From Streptomyces marincola (GTDB taxonomy: Bacteria > Actinomycetota > Actinomycetes > Streptomycetales > Streptomycetaceae), in assembly GCF_020410765.1 (NCBI RefSeq), contig NZ_CP084541.1, forward strand, positions 3,856,001 through 3,920,000: a stretch of DNA of 64,000 bases, read 5' to 3'. The notes beneath the pieces are model-generated. The model saw only the letters and a list, made by a program, of their open reading frames with translations, made no database searches and was not told the origin of the DNA. Within the stretch, counting starts at the first letter, position 1, and every line of letters begins with the position of its first letter. Shown here piece by piece: positions 39,278-46,903 of this stretch. Position numbers and translations under genes: made by a program.

Positions 39278-39332
39278 GGCCGCGACCGCCGGGCGGCCAC
39301 GGCCGTCGAACGGCCGCGACCGCCGGGCGGCC
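39278..39332. repeat. Pair of 21-bp direct repeats
   Basis: Two identical 21-base copies (39278-39298 and 39312-39332), each beginning GGCCGCGACCGCC, lie 34 bases apart between the hairpin and the 3' end of the next gene. They do not resemble mobile-element ends. Confidence 0.6.
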
Positions 39333-39340
39333 GCGCCGGA

Positions 39341-40081
39341 TCACCGCTGTTCTTCGGCGGCGAGGGCGGCGGCCACCGCGTCCGCGATGTGCGTCTCCGC
39401 GGCTGTCTTGTCGATGCCGAGGCCGGCGAGCGCACCGGAGCCGTTCTCGAATTCGAGCAGCGCGAGAAGGATGTGCTCCGTCCCGATGTACGTGTGGTCG
39501 AGCCGCAGGGCCTCGCGGAACGTGAGCTCCAGGACCTTGCGCGCCGCGGGGTCGAAGGGGATGAGGTCGGGCAGCTGCTCGGCGGCCGGCGGCAGCGCGG
39601 CGGCCACGTCCTGGCGCACGGTCGCCAGCGGCACGCCCTGCTCCGCGATGGCCCGCGCCGCGAGCGCGTCCGGCTCGTGCAGGAGCCCCAGGGCCAGGTG
39701 CTCGGGACGGATCTCGTCGTTGCCGGCGGAGCGGGCCTCGTTCTGCGCGGCCATCACCACGTTCCTCGCCCGCTCGGTGAACCGGCTGAAGCCCTGGCTC
39801 GGGTCGAGGTCGGAGGGCTCGTCCGGAGTCTTCGGAACGAAGCGCTTCTGGGCCGCCTGCCTGGTGACCCCCATGCTTCTGCCGATCTCCGTCCACGAGG
39901 CGCCCGAGCGGCGCGCCTGGTCCACGAAGTGGCCGATCAGGTGGTCGGCCACGTCCCCGAGGTGGTCGGCGGCGATGACCGCGCCGGACAGCTGGTCGAG
40001 CGCGTCGGTATGGACCTTCTTGATGGCCTCGATCAGGTCGTCGAGGCGGACCGGGTTCGTCATGCGCACGGGATTCGCCAC
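39341..40081 (-). CDS. HTH protein fused to a Clp N-domain
   Basis: 246 residues. An N-terminal helical region with a helix-turn-helix (SWTEIGRSMGVTRQAAQKRF at 62-81) is followed from residue 98 by two Clp N-repeats (FTERARNVVMAAQNEAR and ARKVLELTFREALRLDHTY). These mirror ClpC residues 5-140, but no ATPase domain follows. The protein is therefore probably a regulator that reads the same degrons or adaptors as ClpC. GTG 40081 lies 7 bases after a TAGGGT -10 element whose -35 is half of a palindrome, suggesting autoregulation. Confidence 0.88.
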   Translation of the reverse strand: MANPVRMTNPVRLDDLIEAIKKVHTDALDQLSGAVIAADHLGDVADHLIGHFVDQARRSGASWTEIGRSMGVTRQAAQKRFVPKTPDEPSDLDPSQGFSRFTERARNVVMAAQNEARSAGNDEIRPEHLALGLLHEPDALAARAIAEQGVPLATVRQDVAAALPPAAEQLPDLIPFDPAARKVLELTFREALRLDHTYIGTEHILLALLEFENGSGALAGLGIDKTAAETHIADAVAAALAAEEQR

Positions 40082-40088
40082 GAGGGCA

Positions 40089-40118
40089 ACCCTAGGTTGA
40101 CAGTCGAGGGATTGTCAA
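40089..40118 (-). promoter_or_regulatory. Promoter of the HTH/Clp N-domain gene
   Basis: On the minus strand, -35 TTGACA (40113-40118) and -10 TAGGGT (40089-40094) are 18 bases apart. GTG 40081 starts 7 bases after the -10. This is the best sigma-70-type promoter in the window and implies a leaderless mRNA. Confidence 0.7.
40097..40118. promoter_or_regulatory. Palindromic operator TTGACA-N10-TGTCAA
   Basis: The inverted repeat covers the -35 of the HTH/Clp N-domain gene. A third TTGACA half-site lies at 40126-40131. A repressor bound here would block the promoter. Confidence 0.6.
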
Positions 40119-40169
40119 CGCCGAGTTGACAGCCTTCGGAATCCCGGCGTCGCTGTCGGTGCCGTCAGG

Positions 40170-40175
40170 CACACT
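40170..40175 (+). promoter_or_regulatory. -10 element of tag (leaderless-type)
   Basis: CACACT, 7 bases before ATG 40183. It is a weaker match than the others. Confidence 0.3.
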
Positions 40176-40182
40176 GCTCCCC

Positions 40183-40785
40183 ATGACATCGACGCCTGCC
40201 ATCACCGGGTCCGACGGGCTGGCGCGCTGCCCCTGGGGCGCGGCGCCCGAGGACTACCGGGAGTATCACGACACGGAGTGGGGGCGGGAGGTCCGCGGGG
40301 ACGACGCGCTGTTCGAGCGGCTGAGCCTGGAGGCGTTCCAGTCCGGGCTCTCGTGGCTGACGATCCTGCGCCGCCGGGAGGGCTTCAGGGCGGCGTTCGC
40401 GGGGTTCGCCATCACGGAGGTCGCGGCCTACACCGAGGCGGACGTGGACCGGCTGCTCGCCGACCCCGGCATCATCAGGAACCGGCTGAAGATCGAGGCC
40501 ACCGTGGCCAACGCCCGGGTCGCCGCCGCCTGGGCCCCCGGTGAGCTGACGGACCTGATCTGGTCGCACGCCCCCGCCGACCGGGACCGGCCGGCCCCGG
40601 CGGGCACGGCCGACATACCGGCGACGACGCCCGAGTCCGCGGCGCTGGCCGCCGCGCTGAAGAAGCGCGGCTTCCGGTTCGTCGGCCCGACCACCGCCTA
40701 CGCCCTGATGCAGGCGTGCGGCCTGGTCAACGACCACCTCGCCGACTGCCACGCCCGCGCCGCGGTGGCCGCCGGGCGGGGCTGA
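40183..40785 (+). CDS. tag: DNA-3-methyladenine glycosylase I
   Basis: Removes 3-methyladenine from alkylated DNA. 200 residues. The structural zinc ligands of the family are present as Cys16 (ARCPWG), His29 (YHDTEWG), His185 and Cys189 (NDHLADCHAR). The base-pocket region EAFQSGLSWLTILRRREGFR and NRLKIEATVANA are also intact. ATG 40183 gives a normal N-terminus; the 19-residue extension to 40126 overlaps the operator. It is divergent from the HTH/Clp N-domain gene. Confidence 0.95.
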   Translation: MTSTPAITGSDGLARCPWGAAPEDYREYHDTEWGREVRGDDALFERLSLEAFQSGLSWLTILRRREGFRAAFAGFAITEVAAYTEADVDRLLADPGIIRNRLKIEATVANARVAAAWAPGELTDLIWSHAPADRDRPAPAGTADIPATTPESAALAAALKKRGFRFVGPTTAYALMQACGLVNDHLADCHARAAVAAGRG

Positions 40786-40842
40786 GGCGGTCGCGGGTCG
40801 GGGCCGGAGGCCCGGTCCCGGGGGATTGTCAGTGGTGCCTGG

Positions 40843-40848
40843 CAGGGT
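40843..40848 (+). promoter_or_regulatory. -10 element of the YunG-like gene (leaderless-type)
   Basis: CAGGGT, 6 bases before ATG 40855. Confidence 0.35.
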
Positions 40849-40854
40849 GGGCCC

Positions 40855-41259
40855 ATGGCGCCGTGGACTCTCACCGATATCGCCGCCGCCCTCCGCACCG
40901 GCTGGGCCGCGGACACCTGCTCGCCCGACGACCTGCTGCGCGCCCCCTGGAGCCCGGACAATCCGGCGTGGGGGCACTGCGACATCACCGCCCTGGTGGT
41001 GCACGACATATTCGGCGGTGACCTGATCGTGGGCGAGGTGCACCTCGACGGCAACCCGTGCGGGTACCACTGGTGGAACCGCCTGCCGAACGGGGTGGAG
41101 ATCGACCTGACCCGCGAGCAGTTCCGGCAGGGCCAGACCATATCCGGGTCCCGCGTCGTGCCCCGGCCGCCCGGCCCGCCGCGCCGTCGCGCCGCCGCCT
41201 ACCGGCTGCTGCGCCAGCGGGTGGCCGACTTCATCGGGCCGCTGCCCGCGGCCGCGTGA
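40855..41259 (+). CDS. YunG-like protein of unknown function
   Basis: 134 residues, soluble. The run RAPWSPDNPAWGHCDITALVV, HDIFGGDLIVGEV and GYHWWNRLPNGVEIDLTREQF is reminiscent of the YunG family. The WGHC ... HWWN ... DLT pattern also recalls papain-like or transglutaminase-like folds (Cys, His, Asp in order). An enzymatic role is possible but unproven. A short Arg/Pro-rich segment precedes the last helix. It stands alone. Confidence 0.72.
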   Translation: MAPWTLTDIAAALRTGWAADTCSPDDLLRAPWSPDNPAWGHCDITALVVHDIFGGDLIVGEVHLDGNPCGYHWWNRLPNGVEIDLTREQFRQGQTISGSRVVPRPPGPPRRRAAAYRLLRQRVADFIGPLPAAA

Positions 41260-41365
41260 TCCGCCCGCGTCCCCGCCCCCGTCCCGCCGGGGCCCGGGCC
41301 GGTTCCGCCGCCCGCGCCGCCGGCGCGGGCAGGGCGCTGCCGCCTCCCGGCCCCGGGCGGCGGCG

Positions 41366-41830
41366 GTGACCGTGCGGGACCCGGCCGCGCTCAGGCAGCT
41401 GCGCCGGGCGAAGGACCTGATGGACCGGGAGTGGTCGGGTGCGCTGGACCTGGGAGCCGTCGCGGCCCACGCGGGCTACTCGCGGTACCACTTCGTGCGG
41501 GTCTTCCGGGCTGCCTACGGCCGGACACCCGGGCAGTACCTGACCCTGCGGCGCGTCGAGCGGGCGCAGGAGCTGCTGCGCTGCGCCGACCTGTCCGTCA
41601 CCGAGATCTGCGACCTGGTGGGTTTCCACAGCCTGGGGACGTTCTCCGCGACGTTCAAGCGGCACACGGGCCGGACTCCGACGGCCTACCGCGCCGCACA
41701 CGCGGGGCGCGGGGCGGCGTTGATCCCCGGCTGCTACGCGCTGCTGTGGGCGGGCGGCTTCCCCGGCCGGGGCGGGGAGGCCACGAGCGGCGCAATCGCG
41801 GAGAAGCCGCAGGCCGGGCCCCCGTCCTAG
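41366..41830 (+). CDS. Short AraC-family transcriptional regulator
   Basis: 154 residues. Nearly the whole protein is the double HTH: LRRAKDLMDREWSGALDLGA then HAGYSRYHFVRVFRAAYGRTPGQYL, and EICDLVGFHSLGTFSATFKRHTGRTPTAYR. There is no ligand-binding domain, so it may work constitutively or through a partner. The C-terminal 40 residues are Gly/Ala-rich. It is followed 35 bases later by a VOC-family gene, a common pairing in which this regulator controls the neighbour. Confidence 0.88.
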   Translation: MTVRDPAALRQLRRAKDLMDREWSGALDLGAVAAHAGYSRYHFVRVFRAAYGRTPGQYLTLRRVERAQELLRCADLSVTEICDLVGFHSLGTFSATFKRHTGRTPTAYRAAHAGRGAALIPGCYALLWAGGFPGRGGEATSGAIAEKPQAGPPS

Positions 41831-41865
41831 GGTGAGCGGGCAGGGGACGTCATGAGGAGGCGGAC

Positions 41866-42300
41866 ATGATCAAGGGCATCGCCCTCACCACCGTGTGGAG
41901 CACCGACCAGGAGCGCGACGTCGCGTTCTTCACCGAGAAACTGGGCTTCGAGGTCAGGAGCGACCTCTTCATGGGGGACGTGCGCTGGGTCACGGTGGGG
42001 GTGCCGGGGCAGCCCGACATCGAGTTCGCCCTGATGCGCCCGGACGGCCCCGGACTCGATCCCGAGTCGGCGCGCATGCTGACGACCCTGGTCACCAAGG
42101 GGCTCATCGGCGGGGGAGCCCTGCGCACGGACGACTGCCGGGGCGATCACCGGAGGTTCGCCGCCGCCGGCGTGGAGTTCGTCCAGGGGCCGCAGGAGCG
42201 CCCCTACGGGGTGGAGGCCATCTTCCGCGACCCCACGGGCAACTGGTACTCGCTCACCGAACGGCGGGCCGAGCTTGACCTCGACAAGCCATGGGCCTGA
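41866..42300 (+). CDS. VOC/glyoxalase-fold protein
   Basis: 144 residues. Two beta-alpha-beta-beta-beta modules show ERDVAFFTEKLGFEVRSDLFMG with VRWVTVGVPG, then HRRFAAAGVEFVQGPQERPYG with EAIFRDPTGNWYSL. This is the vicinal-oxygen-chelate fold of glyoxalases, bleomycin-resistance proteins and dioxygenases. The C-terminal Glu/Asp metal ligand of the true enzymes is not obvious. ATG 41866 has GAGGAGG upstream. It probably forms an operon with the AraC gene before it. Confidence 0.86.
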   Translation: MIKGIALTTVWSTDQERDVAFFTEKLGFEVRSDLFMGDVRWVTVGVPGQPDIEFALMRPDGPGLDPESARMLTTLVTKGLIGGGALRTDDCRGDHRRFAAAGVEFVQGPQERPYGVEAIFRDPTGNWYSLTERRAELDLDKPWA

Positions 42301-42343
42301 GTCCGGCCGGACGGCGCACGCGCCCGGGGCCCCGGCGCCCGGC

Positions 42344-43294
42344 TCACCGGTGGGGCGCGCCGCCCGCGTGTTCACGCCGGTAGCGGCCGGGTGCCGTGCC
42401 GTACTCCCGTTTGAACGCCTTGGCGAAGGCGAACTCCGAGCGGTAGCCGACGCGGTGCGCGACCGTGCCGAGGGGCGCGTCGGAGTCGCGGAGCAGCCGG
42501 CCGGCGATCGTCATGCGCCACCAGGTCAGGTAGGACAGCGGAGCCGAGCCGACGAGCGCGGTGAAGCGCTGCGCGAAGACGGAGCGCGAGAGCCCGCCGC
42601 AGGACCCCAGGTCCTCGACGGTCCACGGGTGTTCGGGCGCGGAGTGGATGGCTTCGAGCGCGCGCCCGACCGCGGGGTCGCTGAGGGCGGCGGCCCAGCC
42701 GGCGGAGCCGGGCCGCCCGGTGGCCCAGGCGCGCAGGACACAGGGCAGCATCGCGTCCACGAGGGCGGAGACGACGGCGTCGCGTCCGGGGCGCCGTTCT
42801 TCGAGCTCCGCGCCGAGCAGTTCCGTCAGCGAGTGGAGCGCGCCGTGCCGACCGGGGAGGTGCAGCACGTCGGGCAGCGCGCGCAGCAGCGGGTGCGGGC
42901 GCGCGGTGCTGAGGGCGTAGGTGCCGCACAGCAGCACCGCGCGGGGCCCGGGGCCTTCGACGCACAGCCGGCCGAGTGCCGGGCAGGCGCTCTGCCGGAG
43001 CGGCGGGACGTCGGTGAGCGGGCTGCCCGGGTCGTCGGCCAGCCCGTGCGCGGGTCCGTCGCGCAGCAGGACGACGTCGCCCTGGGCGAGGGCGAGCGGC
43101 TTCGCCTCGGGCCGTTCGCCCGGCTCCGCCGCCCGGGCCGGCGGTATCAGCCAGCAGGTGCCGCGCAGCACGACGTGGAACGAGGCTCCCGTGGTCGCGG
43201 GGAAACGGAGGCCCCAGGGTGCGCGCGCCTCGGCGTGGACGGCCACCGGCTGCCCGGTGCGCAGGGCCGCGAGCGCGTCTGCCAGGACATCCAT
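42344..43294 (-). CDS. AraC-family regulator with cupin domain
   Basis: 316 residues. The N-terminal cupin_6-type domain (1-190) reads WGLRFPATTGASFHVVLRGTCWL then LAQGDVVLLRDGPAHGLADD. The C-terminal double HTH has VEDLGSCGGLSRSVFAQRF and VAHRVGYRSEFAFAKAFKREYGTAPGRYR. Its usual targets are divergent dehydrogenases or reductases, but none faces it here. ATG 43294 lies 7 bases after a TAGAGT -10, supporting this start over the longer frame. Confidence 0.9.
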   Translation of the reverse strand: MDVLADALAALRTGQPVAVHAEARAPWGLRFPATTGASFHVVLRGTCWLIPPARAAEPGERPEAKPLALAQGDVVLLRDGPAHGLADDPGSPLTDVPPLRQSACPALGRLCVEGPGPRAVLLCGTYALSTARPHPLLRALPDVLHLPGRHGALHSLTELLGAELEERRPGRDAVVSALVDAMLPCVLRAWATGRPGSAGWAAALSDPAVGRALEAIHSAPEHPWTVEDLGSCGGLSRSVFAQRFTALVGSAPLSYLTWWRMTIAGRLLRDSDAPLGTVAHRVGYRSEFAFAKAFKREYGTAPGRYRREHAGGAPHR

Positions 43295-43301
43295 GCGGGT
43301 G

Positions 43302-43307
43302 ACTCTA
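43302..43307 (-). promoter_or_regulatory. -10 element of the cupin-AraC gene (leaderless-type)
   Basis: TAGAGT on the minus strand, 7 bases before ATG 43294. The remaining 43308-43574 gap to the divergent anti-sigma-type gene shows no other clear feature. Confidence 0.45.
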
Positions 43308-43574
43308 TCGCTGACGGTCCGGCGGCACCGGAGGATGGAACATGCTGCCGGGTTTCGGAAATATTCATCGTCCGGCGGGCCGTTCGGGCCGTCCGGGCGC
43401 CTCGCCCGGCGCGCCGGCCGGAGCGGCCCCGCGCGCGTGCAGTGCGCGCGCGCCCCGCGCACGCGCCTCGTCGCGTGCTACCGCGTGAGTTCGTTCCCAT
43501 CGCGCACGGTTGGCGCGGGCGTGACGAGGCACTCGTAGTGGTGTGCGACCTTTCGAGCAACGAAGGAGCCTCGC

Positions 43575-44000
43575 ATGTGCCTTGTACCGACGCGATCCGG
43601 GACCGCGGACTTCACCCTGCGCTTCCCGGCGCACCCCGTATGGGTGCGCAACGCCCGCCACGCGATGCGCACCGCGCTGTCCACGACGGTCGTCGCCGAT
43701 GACGAACTCATCGACACCGCCGTCCTGCTGACCTCCGAGGTGGTGAGCAACGCCATCAAGGCATCGCTCGACTGCCCCTCGCCACCACCGGTCGACGTGC
43801 ACGCCTGCTGGTCACCGGACGGCGACCTCCAGGTCAACGTCTACGACCGGGCCCCCGGCGACCCCCGCCTGCCGGAACAGGCGCCGCCGACCGAGGACGA
43901 GAACGGGCGCGGGCTGCTGCTCGTGACGCGCTGCGCGCGCCGCTGGGAGGTCTGCCGTCACGTGCCGGGTTCCGGCAAGACGGTCTGGTTCCAGCTGTAG
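43575..44000 (+). CDS. Anti-sigma-type HATPase protein
   Basis: 141 residues of the RsbW/SpoIIAB-like serine-kinase fold. The N-box is LLTSEVVSNAIKAS. The G1/G2-like parts are NVYDRAPGDPRLP and ENGRGLLLVTRCARRWEVC. Such small ATPases are abundant in Streptomyces, where they sequester sigma factors or act on anti-anti-sigma partners. No partner gene is adjacent. Its last 43 bases overlap the 3' end of the convergent AraC gene. Confidence 0.87.
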   Translation: MCLVPTRSGTADFTLRFPAHPVWVRNARHAMRTALSTTVVADDELIDTAVLLTSEVVSNAIKASLDCPSPPPVDVHACWSPDGDLQVNVYDRAPGDPRLPEQAPPTEDENGRGLLLVTRCARRWEVCRHVPGSGKTVWFQL

Positions 44001-44827
44001 TCGCCCCCGGGCGCCGCGCCCGAGGCGTTCCGCGCCGCCGCCCTGTGCTCGCTCGGGCTCAGCCCGCGCACGCGTTTGAACGCCGCGCTGAACCCGAACG
44101 GATCGGCGTAGCCGACCCGCCGGGCGACGGACGCCACCGTCGCGTCCGGGCGTTCGGCGAGCAGGTCGGCCGCCAGCGTCATCCGCCAGCCGGTCAGGTA
44201 GGCGAGCGGGGCCTCGCCGACCGCCTCGGTGAAGCGCTTCGCGAGCGTCGTCCGCGACACCCCGGCCTCCGCCGCCAGCGCCCGGAGCGTCCAGGGGCGC
44301 TCAGGCGCGCGGTGCAGGGCGCGCAGCGCCGGCCCCGCCACGTCGTCGCTCAACGCGCGGTACCAGCCGGGCGGCCGGGCGTCGGGCCCGTCGAACCAGG
44401 CCCGCAACGTGCACACCAGCAGCCAGTCGAGCATGCGGTCGATGACGATCTGCCGCCCGGGCCCCGGCCGGCTCACCTCTCCCGCCATGTAGTCGCGCAG
44501 CGCGGCGAAGTCCCCGTCCTCCGGCACGACCGCGACGCGCGGCAGCACCCGCAGCAGCCGGTGCTGGGTCTCGCCGCGGAACCTGCACCTGCCGACCAGC
44601 AGGGTCATGTCGCCCGTCGCCTCGAACTCCTCGGGACCCCGCACCACGGCCATCTCGCCCAGCCGCAGCGGCCGTTCCGCGACGCTGCCCGCCCCGCGCA
44701 ACGGCACGCACAGGGTCATGGCGTCGCCCTTGCCGAGCCGGTGCGCCCGCGCCGGCGAGAGCCGCGTGAGATCGAGTACGGCGCCGTCGGCGCACACGCC
44801 GCGCAGCAGATCGTCGAAGGGGTCCAT
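43958..44827 (-). CDS. AraC-family regulator with cupin domain, divergent from SDR gene
   Basis: 289 residues. A cupin-type sensor (1-165; AMTLCVPLRGAGSVAERPLRL) is followed by a double HTH, LRALAAEAGVSRTTLAKRF and VASVARRVGYADPFGFSAAF. It is similar in build to the regulator at 42344. It faces the NAD(P)-binding gene at 44951 across 123 bases, so that gene is its likely target. ATG 44827 lies 6 bases after TACCGT. Confidence 0.9.
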   Translation of the reverse strand: MDPFDDLLRGVCADGAVLDLTRLSPARAHRLGKGDAMTLCVPLRGAGSVAERPLRLGEMAVVRGPEEFEATGDMTLLVGRCRFRGETQHRLLRVLPRVAVVPEDGDFAALRDYMAGEVSRPGPGRQIVIDRMLDWLLVCTLRAWFDGPDARPPGWYRALSDDVAGPALRALHRAPERPWTLRALAAEAGVSRTTLAKRFTEAVGEAPLAYLTGWRMTLAADLLAERPDATVASVARRVGYADPFGFSAAFKRVRGLSPSEHRAAARNASGAAPGGDYSWNQTVLPEPGT

Positions 44828-44833
44828 ACGCCC

Positions 44834-44839
44834 ACGGTA
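44834..44839 (-). promoter_or_regulatory. -10 element of the second cupin-AraC gene (leaderless-type)
   Basis: TACCGT on the minus strand, 6 bases before ATG 44827. Confidence 0.4.
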
Positions 44840-44950
44840 CGGCCGCGCGCCCGGCGCGATCGTGCGCGGCGGGCGCCGGCGCACCCTCGGGCATGCGCCG
44901 TGGACGGTCGGCCATGGTTCCGCGGTCGCGGCACCCGGAGCATGCCGAGC

Positions 44951-45781
44951 ATGAGCCAGAACGACTACTTGGTACTCGGCGGGACCGGCAAGACCGGACG
45001 CCGGGTCGCGCGCCGCCTGCGCGCCGCCGGCCTGCCCGTGCGCGTGGCCGCGCGTTCGGGAGAGGTGCGCTTCGACTGGGAGCGCCGGGACACGTGGCGG
45101 CCCGCGCTCGACGGCGCGCACGCCGTGTACCTGGTGGCGCCCGACGACCCGGGGCCGGTCGGGGCGTTCGTGGACCTGGCCGCGGCCACCGGCACGCGGC
45201 GGTTCGTGGTCCTCTCGGGGCGCGGCGCCGACGCGGCCGGGGGAGTCGGACCCTCCGTGGGCCAGGTCGCCGCGGAACGGGCCGTCGTCGCCTCGGGCGC
45301 CGAGTGGACCCTGCTGCGCCCCAACAACTTCAACCAGAACTTCACCGAGGACCTGTGGCTCCAGCCGCTCCGCGCGGGTCGGATCGCGCTGCCCATCGGA
45401 GACGTGCCCGAGCCGTTCATCGACGCCGAGGACATCGCCGAGGTCGCCGTCGCCGCGCTCACCGGCGACCGGCACGCCGGCCAGGCGTACGACCTGTCGG
45501 GCCCGGCCGGCCCGACGTGGCGCGGAGCCGTCGCCACCATCGCGGAGGCGACGGGCCGGGACATCGTCTACGAGGAACTGACGCCGGAGCAGTACCGCGC
45601 GGAACTGGCGGCCGAAGGGGTGCCGCCGGCGTTCGTCGAGGCGCTCGACGGCATGTTCGCGCTGCACCGGGCCGGACTCACCGCCGAGGCCGCCGACGGC
45701 GTGCGGCGCGTGCTCGGGCGGGAGCCGGTCGCGTTCGGCGACTGGGTGGCGAGAATCGCGGCCACCGGCGTCTGGTCCTGA
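44951..45781 (+). CDS. NmrA-like NAD(P)-binding SDR-family protein
   Basis: 276 residues. The Rossmann fold opens LVLGGTGKTGRRVARRL, the atypical-SDR Gly motif. VYLVAPDDPGPVGAFVDLA, LLRPNNFNQNF and YDLSGPAGPTWRGA follow. It lacks the classical Tyr-x-x-x-Lys in an obvious place, as NmrA-type quinone oxidoreductase-like or regulatory proteins do. ATG 44942 three codons earlier is an alternative start. It is divergent from an AraC regulator that probably controls it. Confidence 0.87.
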   Translation: MSQNDYLVLGGTGKTGRRVARRLRAAGLPVRVAARSGEVRFDWERRDTWRPALDGAHAVYLVAPDDPGPVGAFVDLAAATGTRRFVVLSGRGADAAGGVGPSVGQVAAERAVVASGAEWTLLRPNNFNQNFTEDLWLQPLRAGRIALPIGDVPEPFIDAEDIAEVAVAALTGDRHAGQAYDLSGPAGPTWRGAVATIAEATGRDIVYEELTPEQYRAELAAEGVPPAFVEALDGMFALHRAGLTAEAADGVRRVLGREPVAFGDWVARIAATGVWS

Positions 45782-45851
45782 GCGAGCGGGCGGCACGGAC
45801 CTCCTTCGCGCCGCCCCCTCACCGCGGCCCGCGCCGGCGGGCGGGACGGGG

Positions 45852-46769
45852 TCAGCCCGCGCCGGGCAGGCGGTAGCGGCCGTCCGGGAGGCGTTCCGCG
45901 AGACCGTCCCCGACCAGCCCGTTCAACGCCCGGCCGCGCTGCTCCGGGTCGTGCCACACCCGGTCGAGCACCGCGCGCTCGACCGGACCCGAGGCCCCGC
46001 GCAGCACGGCGAGCAGCTTGCCGCGCACCTGGCGGTCCGTTCCCGCGTACGTCTGGCCGCGGCGCGGCGGGCCCTCGTGCGCGGGCGAGCCGGCCCGCCG
46101 CCAGGCGCACAGCTCCGCGATCGGGCACCGCGCGCACTCGGGGCCGCGGGCCGTGCACAGCAGCGCCCCCAGCTCCATCGTGGCCGCGGCCCAGCGGGCG
46201 GCCGTCGCCGGCTCCTCGGGCAGCAGCAGGCGCGCCAGTTTGCGTTCGGCCGCGGTGGTGGCGTTCGGCGGGTACTCGGTGCCGCTCACGGCGCGGGCGA
46301 AGACCCGCCGCACGTTCGTGTCGAGCACCGCGTGCCGCTGGCCGTAGGCGAACGAGGCGACCGCCGCGGCCGTGTACTCCCCGATGCCGGGCAGCGCGAG
46401 CAACTGGTGGTGGTCGGTGGGCACCTCGCCGCCGTGCCGTTCCGCTATCGCCGCCGCGGCGCTGTGCAGGCGCAGGGCCCGCCGCGGGTAGCCGAGGCGG
46501 CCCCAGGCGCGGACCGCCTCGCCCGAGGGCTCGGCGGCCAGGTCGGCCGGGCGCGGCCAGCGGCGCAACCACTCCTCGTAGACCGGCAGCACGCGGCTGA
46601 CGGGCGTCTGCTGGAGCATGAACTCGCTGACCATCACGCCCCAGGCGCCCGCCTCGGGGCGGCGCCAGGGCAGGTCGCGGGCATGCCGGTCGAACCAGTC
46701 GATGACCGGGGCGTGCAGGGCGGTGGGCGGCGTCGTACTCGTCGGTGTCGTCGCAGTCGTCGCAGTCAT
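45852..46769 (-). CDS. mutY: A/G-specific adenine glycosylase
   Basis: Removes adenine mispaired with 8-oxoguanine. 305 residues. The catalytic region is SEFMLQQTPVSRV with Glu49. The helix-hairpin-helix is LLALPGIGEYTAAAVASFA, with the Asp in AVLDTNVRRV. The [4Fe-4S] motif CTARGPECARCPIAELC has the normal 6-2-5 spacing. The C-terminal MutT-like 8-oxoG reader is short, as in many actinobacterial forms. The N-terminal 15 residues are Thr-rich. ATG 46769 is preferred over the long upstream frame because the conserved domain begins soon after. Confidence 0.93.
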   Translation of the reverse strand: MTATTATTPTSTTPPTALHAPVIDWFDRHARDLPWRRPEAGAWGVMVSEFMLQQTPVSRVLPVYEEWLRRWPRPADLAAEPSGEAVRAWGRLGYPRRALRLHSAAAAIAERHGGEVPTDHHQLLALPGIGEYTAAAVASFAYGQRHAVLDTNVRRVFARAVSGTEYPPNATTAAERKLARLLLPEEPATAARWAAATMELGALLCTARGPECARCPIAELCAWRRAGSPAHEGPPRRGQTYAGTDRQVRGKLLAVLRGASGPVERAVLDRVWHDPEQRGRALNGLVGDGLAERLPDGRYRLPGAG

Positions 46770-46891
46770 GGCAAAGGCGATCCTGGCACGGCCGGGGCAC
46801 GGCACAAAGCGGACGGCACTCCGCGCGTGTTGATACCCAACGGTGTCCCCGCGAGTGGCGGGTGGGGGCCTTGCGGGTGACGGAAGTCTCG

Positions 46892-46897
46892 TAAGGT
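46892..46897 (+). promoter_or_regulatory. -10 element of the acidic membrane protein gene (leaderless-type)
   Basis: TAAGGT, 6 bases before GTG 46904. Confidence 0.45.
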
Positions 46898-46903
46898 TTC
46901 CGC

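Noticed and set aside
42275..43702. 475-residue plus-strand frame opposite the cupin-AraC gene
   Set aside because: Antisense to a clear AraC-family gene; low-complexity composition.
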